Source: Cyanophora paradoxa
Lineage: Eukaryota; Glaucocystophyceae; Cyanophorales; Cyanophoraceae
DNA length: 64,000 bases
Direction of reading: 5' to 3'
Assembly: GCA_004431415.1 (NCBI GenBank)
Contig: QPMI01000289.1
Coordinates: forward strand, 1 to 64,000
Part shown: piece after piece, positions 1-11,946 of the stretch
Position numbering within the stretch: position 1 is the first letter of the stretch
Layout: every line of letters begins with the position of its first letter
Position numbers and translations under genes: made by a program
The notes under the pieces: generated by a model
The model's database searches: none
Told to the model about the DNA's origin: nothing
The model's input: only the letters and a program-made list of their open reading frames with translations

Positions 1-3000
1 CGCGGGCCCGCTGGCTCGCCCTGCTCCGAGGCTCCCAAGTCAGCGCCGAGCGCGTGCGGAGCAGTGTGCGCGGTCCCGGCAGTGCGCACTCAGAGAAGCG
101 TTACGGATGGACTTCAAAGCGGAGACCGCGGGCACGCCCCGTCCAGCTTTGCTGGCCTTGCCGCAACTTCGCGCAAAGCTGGGGCTGCGGGCTTCCTGTC
201 CTTCCGGAATCCCGGCGTCGGCCGCGGGCTTCCTGTCCTTGCCGCTGACGCCTTCAAATTCGCTGCTGGCCTCGAGCTCCGCCGAGTACTAGTCGCGCCG
301 CATGAGCGCCGCATGCACTGCACTCGATCGCGCGCGCGCGCGGTTTGCCCCCGGCCTGCTGCTGGTGCTAGTACCGTGCTAGTACGGTGCTACCGTACGC
401 GTAGACTAGTGCGGCGTAGTACGCTTAGATTACTACGCTATAGCCTATAGCTAGTAGCTACGACCGCCAGTCTACCGCGTAGGCTTGCGGCGTACGCCAA
501 GCCAACGGACTAGCCGGCTAGGCTAGACGTGGACTACGCCGGCTTCCGAAGTGGACTAGTCGGCTAGCCTTGCCGGGCTATAGCTAGTCAACCAGGAGAC
601 TAGCCAAGAGGCTAGCCCGAGAGCGCTAGCCGCGAAAAGCCGCGAAAAAAGCTTTTTTAAGCGGCCAGGGGGGATAAAAAACAGCGATTGTTTCGACTTG
701 GCAAAGTTGGCATCAAGCTATAGCTAAGACTCAAAACAAGCAATTGCAATTTGCAAATAAACGACAATTGCAAAGCTTTGAAGCAAGCAAGTAGCCTAGT
801 AGGAGCGGGCTAGTCGTCGTCGACTCGTCGAACTGCTTGTATGGGCTAGTGATTACGGCTAGTTAGCCAGCTAGCTAGCGGCTAGTCTCCGGGCGGGACT
901 AGCCAACTAGCTAGCGGCGTTAGCCGCAGAACCGGCTGGCTAGGCTTGGCGTGAGCCGAGGGGCTCCCAGCCTAGCCGCAAGCCTACTACCGCGGCAGTA
1001 CGTATACCGCCAGACTACCGGCCGCGGTTGGGGACTCCGGGAGTCCGCGGGACTCGAAGGGGAGACTCTCGAGACTACCCGAAGCAGTGATGGAATTACT
1101 AATAACCTGGAAAATGGACTATTAATATTTATATAATGTTAATAATATATTATTATAATGTTACTAATAACGTTATTAATAACGTCCCATACAAACCCGT
1201 TCGAGGCAGTTTGAGGGCGTTTGAGGGCGTTCTTCGGTGGAAGATGGAGCGGAAACACTCTCCAATAAAGCAGTCACAGCATGGACGAGTGCATGCTTAC
1301 TGCTTGCATGAAATAAGACGTCGACCCGTCCCTTGCAGATCTAGAGGGGTACCAGATGCAACGTCGACAACGTCTCCGGGCGCTGCCACAACATCCCCGA
1401 AACAGCTAGGAATGCTTCTACATCGCTCCCAGATCATTGCGCAGCTCGCAGATTCGTAGCAGCGCGAAGCAAAGTGGAAATATGGTCAAATGCTAGGTAC
1501 CCCCCTAATAAATAACTTGTTATTAATAAGAATGGCTGAACTGGGGACCATTATATAATGTATTACTAACGTATTACTAATGGAATTAATAAAATCCTTA
1601 TTAATTACATTCCCATCACTGACCCGAAGTAGTCTTTAATTTAGTCTTGGGACCCAGCCAGAAATACGCGTACCCACAGCTTGTTTTTTGCATTTAAGAG
1701 AAACTTGAAGCTTCGGAGCCTTCGCGATCGCCCCAGGCCCTTCGGTCCCCTTTTTTGCCAAAGTGTCATACTCGGTACGCTGTATATGAACAGTTGAGCG
1801 AATCGTTTTTCACCTTTTAGAAACTTCACAATTGTGGAACGTTAACACTCTCAGGAGCGCCTCCGAGACTCTCCGGCCGAGTCCGCAGGACCGCAGCTCG
1901 AAACTTCGAGTCGAAACACAGCTCGTTTTTTTTACCGGTCGACCCGACACGGCCAAATATCCGGTTTCGTTAAATTCCCCTCGGGTTTTCGGAATTCCCC
2001 GGCTTTAGCTAGTGCAATCTACCCGGTAGCATGCCGGCTACAAGCTGTTGCGAGGAGACTAGCCGTTTTGCGGCGGGTGAAAAGTTATCGCGATCGCCGG
2101 CTACCCTTGCCCATATCCGGGCCGTGTTGGGTCGATTAGGAAAAAAAACGAGCTGTGAAAGTACACCTCCGAGTCGAGAGTCCGCACTTCCAAATTCCAA
2201 TACCGAGATATTCGGCGAGAATCCGGTCCGAGATTAGTCTCAATCCTTCGAATTCATTTTCTGTGCAAGAAGTCAAAAGCATATATGAATCGATGATATG
2301 ATATAGTTAAGCATCTTTGAGTTCATGTTAAACCATAATAAACATGTTACAAATTGCAATCGCAATAATTGCAACATTCAATGCCTAACGTTGCCTGTTC
2401 ATGTGAACGTGCAAGTGTACATGTGCACGAAGTTACCACGAACTCGATCATGACTCACACTAATTATTTTGGGGTCGACGACTCGACGTCTTATACAATT
2501 ATATATACGGTTTTTATACCGTAGTACTGTACTAGTACATGCATACGCGTACGTACACACTATACCGTAGAACACGATATTAAGGTCTGTACTTTATTAT
2601 GTCGTCCCGAAATTATGTCGCCTCGGACGTCGACGGGACAAAACGACATAATTTGTGGACGTCATAATACGGGCTCGCTAAGTCGCCCTATACAGTACCC
2701 CCCAAAATTACTGAATAAGAATACTGGATCTTTATACTAGCAGACCGCGCCCGGCCCTGTGCAAGTGCGGCAAGTGCGGGCCGCGCGCGGAGGTGCAAGG
2801 GGGGGTACTGGTACACATTGCAGGGTACTTGGGGGGGAGGCGGGGGGCGCAGGGGAGGGGGGCGGAGGGGGCAGCTAGAGAGGCAAGGCGGGCGGCTGGG
2901 CGAGGCGGGCGGGGTGGCGAGGCGGGTAGGTGGGGTGGCGACGCGGGCGGCGGCACCAGGTGGGCGGGCAGGCGAGGGCGGTGGCGGGCGGAAAAGCGGC

Positions 3001-3011
3001 ATCCGAGGAGA
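1..3011. other. Spacer, no gene supported
   Basis: No reading frame here shows a recognisable domain or a convincing exon series. The sequence is dominated by short palindromic words built from CTAG, AGCT and GTAC, especially at 360-960, with an AT-richer stretch at about 1100-1630 and 2260-2700 containing many TAATAA/TTATTA words. No tRNA, rRNA or terminator was recognised. It is read as intergenic or decayed repeat DNA. Confidence 0.5.
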
Positions 3012-3410
3012 GAAAGGTGGCGCCGGGCCCTGCGCGTAGCCTGCGCATGCGCAGAACCGAGGCGTCAGCTCGCCCCGGACAGCGGCCGTGTGGGGGCGGG
3101 GCCCAGCGGAGGCGGCCGGGTCAGGTGCTAAGCAGCAGCGGGGTGAACCAGCGGCGGGGCGAACCTGGAGTCGACGAAGCTGAAGCAGCCGGCGGGGCGG
3201 CGGGCGAGAAAGCGGGCGGAGCGACAGGTGGCGCCGAGCCCTGCGCATAGCCTGCGCAGAACCGAGGCGTCAGCTCGCCCCGGACAGCCGCGGCGCCGGC
3301 GCGGGGCCCAGTGAGGTCGGCCGGGTGACGCGCGCGGCGCCGGCAGCAGCGGCGCCGGCGGGGCGAACCTGGAGTCGACAAAGCTGAAACAGCGGGCGGG
3401 GCGACGGGCG
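3012..3410. repeat. Two-copy direct repeat, about 205 bp
   Basis: The segment starting near 3012 (GGTGGCGCCGGGCCCTGCGC) returns near 3220 with a few substitutions. The block AGAACCGAGGCGTCAGCTCG occurs at about 3053 and 3258, and CGAACCTGGAGTCGAC at about 3159 and 3364. All three pairs give the same spacing of about 205 bp, so this is a two-unit tandem duplication with point differences and small indels. It lies just beyond the 3' side of the minus-strand zinc-finger gene. Shorter GCAGC-rich repeats continue to about 3500. Confidence 0.8.
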
Positions 3411-3535
3411 CCTAGGCCTAGGGAGCAGCTGCTGAAGCAGCGGGCGCGCGGAGCAGCTGGGAGCAGCGGGCAGGGAAGCAGCCCGGCGCGGCGTACTAGG
3501 AGCAGCTGCGAATACTGCGACGCCGCCACCCTCCG

Positions 3536-4288
3536 CTACCGTAGTACAGCTAGTGCGGAGCGCCGGCCGCGGGTCAAGCCACGCATCCAGTCCGGCGCCC
3601 CGGCCGCGGGCCGAGGCGTGCGAGTGGTGATCCGCCCCGTGCTTGCGCTTGAAGGGCTTGACATCGCCGAGCTGAAGTCCGCCTGAACCGGAGTCCGGCA
3701 AGATCTGCACCCGACCGTACCGGCCTTGTCAGAGCCGTCGTCGAATGTGCACGCCCAGCTTGGGATTGCCGGGCGGCGCGCGAGATCACCTAGGCCTTCC
3801 ATCTGGCAAGAGTGTGGCATGTTTGAAGAGATCGGAATCGCCGAGCTTGAATCTGCTGACGGCGGGCGCGGGGCACTCAGAACCATCGGCGCACACTCGT
3901 CCAAGCGGCGCGCACCGAAACGCGGCGTCGCGGGCGCCTTCTTCCTGCACTGGCGAACGTGCTTATACAGGTTGTCCTGCCGAGTGAAGTGCTTCCCGCA
4001 GCGAGTGCATTTGCCGCCCGGATGGCAGCCGCGCGGGTCGGAGCAAGGCTGCAAGCTCGAGCAAAGCTCAACTTCGCTTGCGACTACGTCTGTCGGCCGC
4101 GGACCCGGGCGAAGGGCCATGACGCAGGAGAACGAAGTACGGGTACGGCAACACGATCTCCTCCAACTCTCAGGAGCGCTTTTTTTCGGCGTCCGGTACA
4201 ACAGGTGCTTGAGGCGGCCTAGCGCGCCACGCGCCACTTCTCGAGCCCGGGCATGTATGACAGAATTTGTAGAGCGCATTGAGAGCAT
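3536..4288 (-). CDS. C2HC-type zinc-finger protein
   Basis: An uninterrupted minus-strand frame of 250 codons starts at an ATG at 4288. At about residues 93-113 it carries CTRCGKHFTRQDNLYKHVRQ followed by Cys: a Cys-x2-Cys-x12-His-x3-Cys finger of the C2H2/C2HC class. The Phe and Leu core positions and the basic linker (CRKK) are in their usual places. Single fingers of this type usually bind nucleic acid, less often protein. The rest is low-complexity and rich in Ser, Pro and Arg, with no other domain. Further exons are possible on either side because neighbouring genes are intron-rich, so both ends are provisional. The finger is well supported; a role in transcription is inference from the family. 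Confidence 0.6.
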   Translation of the reverse strand: MLSMRSTNSVIHARAREVARGALGRLKHLLYRTPKKSAPESWRRSCCRTRTSFSCVMALRPGPRPTDVVASEVELCSSLQPCSDPRGCHPGGKCTRCGKHFTRQDNLYKHVRQCRKKAPATPRFGARRLDECAPMVLSAPRPPSADSSSAIPISSNMPHSCQMEGLGDLARRPAIPSWACTFDDGSDKAGTVGCRSCRTPVQADFSSAMSSPSSASTGRITTRTPRPAAGAPDWMRGLTRGRRSALAVLR

Positions 4289-5343
4289 TCAGGAGCACGT
4301 GGTCTGGCGCATATAGCGATAGCAGGTGAGGCGCGACCTCGACATGTTTGCGCAGCCCCGCCCTTGCATTGTTTTTCGCCGCTCGCAGCGGCTACGATGC
4401 GATCACACCTATACGAGAGCGCATGCAAAGAATCGCATCTTACAAAAATTGCTAACACAGAAAGTACGCCGCACCAACTCACCAGGGGAGCAAGGGAGGG
4501 GGTACCCCCCCTTGCAATATAGTATACGTATGCCAATTGCAATATACCAAAGTTTTGAGGCCCGACTACTAATTATAAAGTTTTATCGTATACTAAACGT
4601 TAACCTGAGGTGCTGGGGGGGGGGGAGGGGAGGGGGGAGGGGGGGGGAGGGGGGGAGGGGGTGGGTTCGTAGCGCAGCCGTAGATGCAGCGCGGGAGAAG
4701 CTAGCTAGCGCTGTGGTGCGAGGGGGCTCCCGCCAGCCACCAGCTACATGTACAGTGACGGCACAGCTGCAGTCTCACAGTGCACGTGGGAATCGATTAT
4801 CGATATCATCATATTATCATGGCATCACCGTGGCACAGAGTCATGGCATGCCGCAGTGCAGGTCACCGGGTGCTGATAATCGGATTTCGAATTCGAAACT
4901 GTGCACGTGTCGACGTACGTCAACTAAGTACTGTTTCCGAAGTTCGGACCCGGGAAAGTACGTATACGTATATATAGATCGATTTAAAATACCGAATAGA
5001 GAGACGCGTAATTATAATCTGCTACAATTGCAATCTATGCATATGCGCAGGGTCTACATTTAAATCTCTATGTACGGATATGCGAAAAAGAAGAGCCGCA
5101 CGATCATGAATCGCGGCACGATCCTGAACTCGAGTCCTATGACTCTCAGTGAGCGACGTAGTATCTTTTCCTGCGGGGCCTCAGGGCCTGAAATTCTCTG
5201 CACACATATAAAGCTTTAGAAGCGCTAAAGTCCGAGAAGCGAAATCCCATGGCCAGCGACGTTTTCGGCTGAAGCTGAGTACTGCTGTACAGGGGCGTAC
5301 TGCGCTAATTATAAGGCACGGGGCAAGGGGTGGGGGCGGGGGG
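4289..5343. other. Spacer with G-rich low-complexity tract
   Basis: No gene is supported. A run of GGGGGAGGGG-like sequence spans about 4613-4671 and could form G-quadruplexes. The remainder (about 4690-5300) is mixed-composition DNA with palindromic words such as ATCGAT and TACGTATACGTA. The phosphodiesterase part of the next gene ends at 5344. Confidence 0.5.
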
Positions 5344-8300
5344 TCAGGGGGTGGGCGGGGCGTGGGGCTGGCCGCGGTCGCGGGCGGCCTGCTCGCGGGC
5401 GCGGGCCTGCCAGGCGGCGAGGTTGGAGCGGAGGCAGGCGAGCGGGGCCTGCATGACTTGCGGGATCAGCCCGTTGAGCGCCTCCAGCATCTGCCCCCGC
5501 CCCGCTCGGCCCCCCGCCCGCCCCCACGCGGCGCGCGCGGGGCGCACCGGCAGGGCGAATCCCGTGAGGAAGGCCACCTGGCCCGAGGCGCAGCTGCGGG
5601 GCCGGGCCCGGGGCGGTCGGGCGGGGGCGGGGGGAGGGCGGGGCCGGGGCGGGGCGGGGGGTGCACCCCATGTCGGGCTCGTCCTTGGCGACGAGGTGGG
5701 CGGGCACCTCGGCCCCGATCTCCTGCCGCAGCCGCCCCTCCTCCAGCTGCTCCTGCTGCAGCAGCTGCGCCCTGCCCCGCCCTCAGCGCGCCCCGGGCCC
5801 CCGAGGCCGCCCCGGCCCCGCCCCGCCGCACCAGTGGTGGCTGTTCTCGAACGTCCGCAGCGTGTTCGCGAGGTCTGCGCGCCGCGGTCCGTCGGCAGGC
5901 GGCGGGGCGCCGGCGCCTTGCCCGGCGTGCTCGCACCGGCGGTTTTCAGCAAGATTGCATTGAGGAGGACCCAGTCGGGCATCAGGTCGGCCCCGGCCCC
6001 CAGCCGCGTCGGCGGCGCGGCGGCCGGCAGAGGCGCCGCCCTCCCCTCGCCCCCGAACCGCCGCGCAAACGCTTCCATGTACTCCTCGTGGTGCGTCATG
6101 TCTGCGGCGAGGCGTCGGAGGGGAGGGGAGGAGGGTACGGCGGGGGCGGGGGCGGGGGTACCGGTGGCGAGGATGCAGGCGACGACGCTCTGCATGAAGC
6201 GCTTCTTCTCCTCGGGGCTCAGGCCCGCCAGGATCCCGAGGGACTGCACACAAGAGGGGGTACCCTAAGGTCGGGGGGGAAGGGGGGGAGAGGGACAGGA
6301 GGGAGGGGAGGGGAGGAGAGCACCTTCTGCTCAAGGAGCGTCACGCAGCGGGAGGCGTGGTGCCGCTCCAGGGGGCTCTGCGCGGGGGTGGTGTCAGGCG
6401 GCGCGGCCGTGGGGGACTCCAAGCGCAGCAGAAAGGGCGGGCCTGGTCGGCGTAGAGGACGGCGAGCGGGGCGCGCGAGACGATGAGGTACGAGCTCGAG
6501 ACCCCGGGGTGGTCCAGGTCTGTCCCACCCGCCCCCGTCGAGGAGGGCCCCGGCGCGGGCGCGGGCGACGCGCGGGGGGTACCGTGACACAGTGCGGCGA
6601 CCATGAGGGCGAAACGGTCGACGGCGCTGACGAAAGGGCGCCCCTCGGCCCCCTCCGCCTGCGGGGGAGGAGGCTCGACGGGGTACCGAGCTCGAGGCCG
6701 AGAAGCGGCCGCGGGCTCGGGGGCTACCTTCGCCGCCGGGTTGGGGAACGGCTCGTCGACGTCGCTGGGGAGGGACTTGAGCATGAGGTAAGTCTGCGGA
6801 GGGGGCACGGCGTCTCGGCGACATTGGGAGGGGGGGGGGGGGGGGGGGGGGGGGGAACATGTGCGGAGGGCGAGGGCGGCGCACGAAGTGGCAGGCGTCC
6901 AGCGCGTGGACGGCGTTGTGGAAGGGAACGTTCCTTCGGTGAGACCGGGAGAGGTCAGATCAGATACCGGGTAAGGAGGGGGGGGGACGGGTTGCGGGGG
7001 TACCGGTAGGCGGCGACGGCGGCGTTGACGAAGGCGGCGAGCTCGCGCTCGCGTATCTTGAAGCGCCGCACCAGCTGCCGCGCCGCGCTCGCGATCAGCC
7101 GCCCGTGCGACGGCAGGCGCGCGGGAGGGCGTGGAGGGGCGGGCGGCCTGGCACCCCCAGGCGGGCGCAGAGCTCCTTGAAGAGGGCGGGTAGTCCCGCG
7201 CCGGCACCTGCGCCGCCCCGGGGCGCCCGCGTCAGGCGCCGAGGGGGGAGTGGGGGGGGGGGGGGGGGGGGGGGGAGGGCGGGCGGGCCTGCCAGAGGGC
7301 GAAGTCGTGGCGGTCGAGGCGGGAGGGTCCCGCATGAACTCCGGCTCCCCGGGCCCTTAGGCGTCCCCTCGAACGACCCCGGCCGCCCCGCCCCCGCCGC
7401 CCCGCCCCCGCCCGCCGCGGCCGCCGCCGCCGCGGCCGCCGCGGCCGCCGCGTCGCCCGGGCGCTGCACGCCGAGCAGGATGTACGTGTGCATCTCTGCG
7501 GGGCGGAGCGTGGGTGTGTGAAGAGGGATAGAGGCGCGGGGGCGGACCGCCCTTGCCCTTGACGTAGACCTTGCCGCGGTCCTCGAAGGAGAAGCGCCCC
7601 CGCAGGCGCTCGTACGCGTCCTTCGACACCTGGCCCCGCCCCGCCCCGCCCCGCCCCCGTCAGAGCGGCGGGGCGGGAGGGAGGGGGGGCGCCGCCCGCG
7701 CCCGCCCCGGACCTGCGTGCGGCCGGGCACGCCGCTGCTCTCCATGCGGCTCGCCACGTTGACCGCGTCGCCCCTGCGCCCCGCGGTCTCAGCGAGCGCT
7801 CGGTCGCTCGCGCAAGCGCGGGGGGCGGTGCGGGGCGGGCGGGCCAGAGGTCGTAGAGGTACTTCTTCTTGCCGATGACGCCGGCGACGACGGTGCCGAC
7901 GTGGAGGCCGACGCGGATGCGGAAGGGGCGCCCGTCGAAGCCCCGGTACTGGCTCACCACCTCGTGCATCCCCAGCGCCATTTTCTGCGTGCGCAGCGCT
8001 CCCTTTTTCGCCGGGGCGGGGCGGGGCGGGGCGGGGCGGGGGCGGACGGCCATGCGGTCGAGCGGGGGCTCGACGCCCGGGGGCCGGGGCTCGTCGCCCT
8101 GCTCGAGGACGCCGGCGGCGCACATGAAGGCGTCCCCCAGCGTCTTGATCTTCTCCACCCGGTACTCCTCCGCCAGCGAGTCGAACTGCGAGAAGATCTC
8201 TGCCCCCCAGCCCCCGTCAGCGCCCCGCCCCGGCCCCTCCACAGCGCCGGGGCCGGGGGCGGGGGCGGACCGTTGAGGAGGCGGACGAGGTCGGCGGCGT

Positions 8301-10727
8301 CCATGGAGCCGGCCAGCGGCGTGAACTCCACTGCGCCCCGCCCCGAGCTCAGCCCGCCCCGCCGGCCACGAGGAGGCGGCGGGCACCGATGTCGGCGAAG
8401 AGGATGGCGACGCCGTCGCAGCGGTCGGCGATGCACTCCTGGGGCGCCTCCATCAGCCGCCGCGCGATCCTGCCGCGCGGGGCCCCCTTCAGCGCCCCCA
8501 GCCCGCCGCGCCCCGGCCGCGGGGCCGGCCGGAGCGGTGTGGCGCACGACGGGGGCAGCATGTTGGCGAGCAGCTGCTCGGTCCTGGGGGGCGGCTCAGC
8601 GGTGCGGCTGGGGCGGGGCGGGGCGGGGCGGGGCGTGCTTGAGGCGCTGGGCGGCGAGGGCGGCCTCCATCTCCTTGCGGGCGGTGATGTCCCGGATCAT
8701 CCCCACGAAGAAGTGCTCCCGCCCGATCACCATCTCCCTGCGCCCCCGCCCCGCCCCGCTCGCCCCGCGCCCCGTGCTCCGCACATCGCGCGGCGCCGGG
8801 CGGGGCGGGGCGGACGACATGGAGAGCTCGATGGGGAACTCGGAGCCGTCGGCGCGCTTGCCGACGACCTCGCGGATCGTCCCCACCACCATGCTCTTCT
8901 TCGTCTCCAGGTACCGCCGCAGGTACTCGTCGTGGTTCCGCGCGTACCGCTCCGGCATCAAGATGTCCACCTTGTTCCCTGCCGCGAGGACGGAGCGTCA
9001 GGCGGGCGGGGGCGGCGGGGCGTCCGGGGCGGGGCACCGAGCATGGTGGAGAGGGGGGTGCCGAAGATCTCGCAGAGGCGCTGGTTCCCGCTCAGGATGA
9101 TCGAGCGCGCGTCGATCAGGCAGATCCCGTCGTTTGCCTGCGGGCAGGGGGGGGGGGGGGGGGGGGGGGAACGATCAGCGGGGAGGGGGGCGAGAGGGCG
9201 GGGCCACGGGGCGCGCCGTGGCCATGATCTGCTTGGAGCGGTACTCCTCGAGGGCCGCCTTCTGCCGCGAGTCCTCCAGCCGCCGCGTCACCTGCCTCGG
9301 CGCTCGGCGCCCGCGCCCAGCCCCGGCCCCGCCCCGCCCCGCCGGGCCCCGCCCCGCGCACCGTCATGATGCGGTTCGCCATCCGCGAGTAGGAGGCCTC
9401 GATGTAGCCTGCCGGGCCGTCGCGGGGCGGGCGGGGGCGGGGGCGGGGGCGGGCGAGGGGAGCGGGGGCACCGGCCTCGAGGTACTGGCGGATGGGGGCG
9501 CCCTCGGGGGGCTCCTCGAAGGCGGGGAGGGCCCCCAGGCCGCCCTTCCTCGAGCTGTTCTCGTCGAAGAAGCGGTCCATCCGCGCGCACAGCTGCTCCC
9601 CGCGTTCACCGCGTTTCAGCGGGGGGGTGGGGGGCGGGGGCGGGGGCGGACGGCGTGGAGGGGCCGGGAGATGCGGCGGGAGAGGGCGAGGGCGAGGAGG
9701 AGGGTGGCGAGGACGTCGACCCCCGCGATGGCCGCCGCCGCCGCCACCGCCTGCCCCGCCCCCTCAGCCCGCGGCGCCGGGCGAGGGGCGCGGGGCGCGG
9801 GGCGGGCACGGGGCGGGGGCGTCGGGGGCGGGGAGGGGCGGGGCCGGCGTAGAGGATGCCGGCGACGGCCGCCACGACGGCGACCGTCAGCAGCTTCGGC
9901 AGCAGCGCGTGCACCTGCGGGGGGGGGGGGGGGCCGCTCGGCCGCCCCGTACGAGTCGGGCCGGCGGGGTGCGGGCGGGGCGGACGAGGATGAGGGTGCG
10001 GGCGCTGGCCCAGTCGCCGGAGATGGCGGCCCGGAAGCTGGCGAGGCTCTCCCGCCGCGTCTGCGCCCTCGGCTCGAAGCTCGGCACCTCCGACGACCTG
10101 CCCCCCGCCCCCGGTCGCCCCCGACGTCGATCCGCTGCCGGCCGCGCGGGGCGGGATGGTGGCGGCGCGCACGACAGGTCGGCCTTGAGGCGCTCCTGCA
10201 GCGCCTCGGCGTGCGCCCCTTGCACCTGCGCCCCCGTCGCAGGCGGTCCGGGGCCGGGCGGGGCGGGGCGGGACGGGCGGGCGGGCCTGGGAGAGGTCCG
10301 AGCCGCCGTGGAAGAGCTTGCCGCCCTGCTCGGGGTCGAGCTCGAAGAGGCCCCGGTTGACGACGACGGCCCGCTCCCCCGCGGGCCCCGTGCTGCTCCC
10401 CTTCCGCGAGGCCGCCTCCTCCCCGTCCAGGAACTTGATGTTCGCATCCGAGCGCGTCCCGTAGCCGCCGCCGGCGCCACTCGCCCTGCGCGCCCCCGCC
10501 CGGCGGCCGGCGTGTTCAGCCGGCGCAGCTGCAGGGCGAGGCAGGGGGCGGCCCCCCCGCGGCCGAGCGCACCTCGCCGCGCCAGGCTTCACACCGTCTG
10601 TGGCCGCCGGCTGCGGGTGCACACGCGCATCTTGGGCGGGGGGAAGCGCCATGACGCCCCTCGGAGGGCGCGATGGCCGCGGCTGCTGCTGCGCGCCAGC
10701 GGCTGCGCTCGCCCTGCGCGAGTTCAC
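5344..10727 (-). CDS. Membrane HAMP-PAS adenylyl cyclase fused to a cyclic-nucleotide phosphodiesterase
   Basis: Minus-strand exons give, in order: a possible sensor region (about 10450-10000); hydrophobic segments (9915-9845, 9745-9690); a HAMP start RISRPLHAV (about 9660); PAS (9140-8640, with VGMIRDITARKEM); a class III cyclase (8580-7450); and PDEase I (about 7345-5344). The cyclase keeps both metal Asp residues (FADIVEF; KTLGD) and the Asn/Arg of NVASRMESSG. Lys in VEKIKTLGDAF and Asp in YDLW are the ATP-selecting residues, so cAMP is the predicted product. The PDE keeps FHNAVHALD, HDLDHPG (split by an intron), CILATDMTHH, LLKTADLANT and a Gln-x2-Phe after a degenerate EF/QGD region. Introns are mostly GT-AG and hold long G runs on the plus strand. 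The stop is at 5344. The start (ATG 10727) is uncertain and an N-terminal membrane segment may be missing. Domain calls are strong; the single-transcript fusion is inferred from continuous same-strand exons. Confidence 0.85.
6830..6855. repeat. 26-base G run in a PDE intron
   Basis: An uninterrupted G homopolymer lies between the exon encoding TYLMLKSLPSDVDE (about 6793-6725) and the FHNAVHALD exon (about 6940-6890). On the coding strand it is a poly-C tract inside the intron. Similar runs at 7252-7275 and 9147-9169 also fall in introns of this gene. Confidence 0.9.
7252..7275. repeat. 24-base G run in an intron
   Basis: A G homopolymer (C on the coding strand) lies between the exon encoding RLDRHDFALWQ and the exon encoding FKELCARLGV of the cyclase/phosphodiesterase gene. 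Confidence 0.85.
9147..9169. repeat. 23-base G run in the intron before the PAS exon
   Basis: A G homopolymer (C on the coding strand) lies just upstream, in the coding sense, of the exon encoding ANDGICLIDARSIIL, the first PAS strand region. Confidence 0.85.
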
Positions 10728-11946
10728 GGCGCTGTCGTGACCCTCGCGGCCTTCCTCGCCCCGATCCAGCTCAATTAATCAGTCCTCCGAGCTCGAGGGT
10801 CGCTCTTGTGCCCGATCGACCTCGACGAGTCGCATGCGCATGCCGCGCTGCTCCGAGGCTCCCGCAGTAATACTCGAATAGTGGCGCGCGGCCAGTACGC
10901 TTAGGCGCGGCTAGCCTAGTAGTAGCGCCGGCTACTCTACAGTCACGGTAGCCTGCAGGCTGCAGGGCCAGTGCAGGCTGCACGCGTGCGGTACACTGTG
11001 ACACGTACGTATACGCGTGGCGTCGCGTGCACTGCGCGGCCGCCGGGCAGCTTTTCTACTAGGCTAGTCACTGCACTGATCAGAGTACGATATCGCGATC
11101 GGCCCAGCGACCCTTCCGAGAGTCCGAAGTTCCTAACTAAGTAAGTTACGTATACGAATGCGCTGCGCATGCGGCATGCGGCATGCCAGTGATGCCACAG
11201 TGGCAGACAGTGCTGCGTACTCAGTATAACAGTGCGTATGCAGGGCATTGCAGGCTCTTAGACCTTTGTTCGAGCCTCGGAGTCGACGTCGGTTCCGACT
11301 CAACTTCCGAGTACCCTGGCTGCTGTTGCTGCGGAGGTTGGGAGGGGAAGAAGCGGCGATCTCGACTCTTGAGTCACGGCCGTTGCTCAAAGATCACGTC
11401 GTGTACCCTAAAAGCCAATTTCCGTGTACCCCGGAGGCCCGGCCGCCCAATTTAATTTCCGGCCAATTTCCAGCTGGTGAACTTCCGCTTGGATCATGAT
11501 CATGATCAGGTCCGATTCCGTCTGAAGACTCCGGAACTTGGCAAACGCCGCGCCTGATCCAATCTGGATCGATCATCTTGGATCGATACAGTATCAAGTA
11601 CTTGGTTACGTATACGCGGGCCCAACGCGGCGCGTACGGTCAATTTGCAAATTGGATGCTACCGTGTGCTACGCGTACGTGAGCTTCGAAATTCCGCGTC
11701 GACCGTCGCCGGTCCGTCGGTCCGGCGTCGGACGTCAATCGCGAGCTCGAGCCGCACAATCGCAAGTACTACGGTAGTAGCCAGTTTACGGTGCGAGGTG
11801 CGAGACCGTGCGACACCGTGCGAGTCGGTGCGACTAGCAGCAGCTGCAGGCAGCAGTATACGTAGATCTTGATACAAACCGGCGCGAGCCGCGCGGAGCG
11901 CGAGCTCTGAAGCACTTGTGGTCGCAGACTACCGGTAGTACTCGCA
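10728..11946. other. Divergent intergenic region
   Basis: This lies between the minus-strand cyclase/phosphodiesterase gene and the plus-strand cysteine synthase, so promoters for both may lie here, but no core motif is clear enough to mark. The sequence is rich in short palindromes (GATCATGATCATGATC near 11493, TACGTATACG, TGCAGGCTGCAGG). The ORFs present show no domain. Confidence 0.5.
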
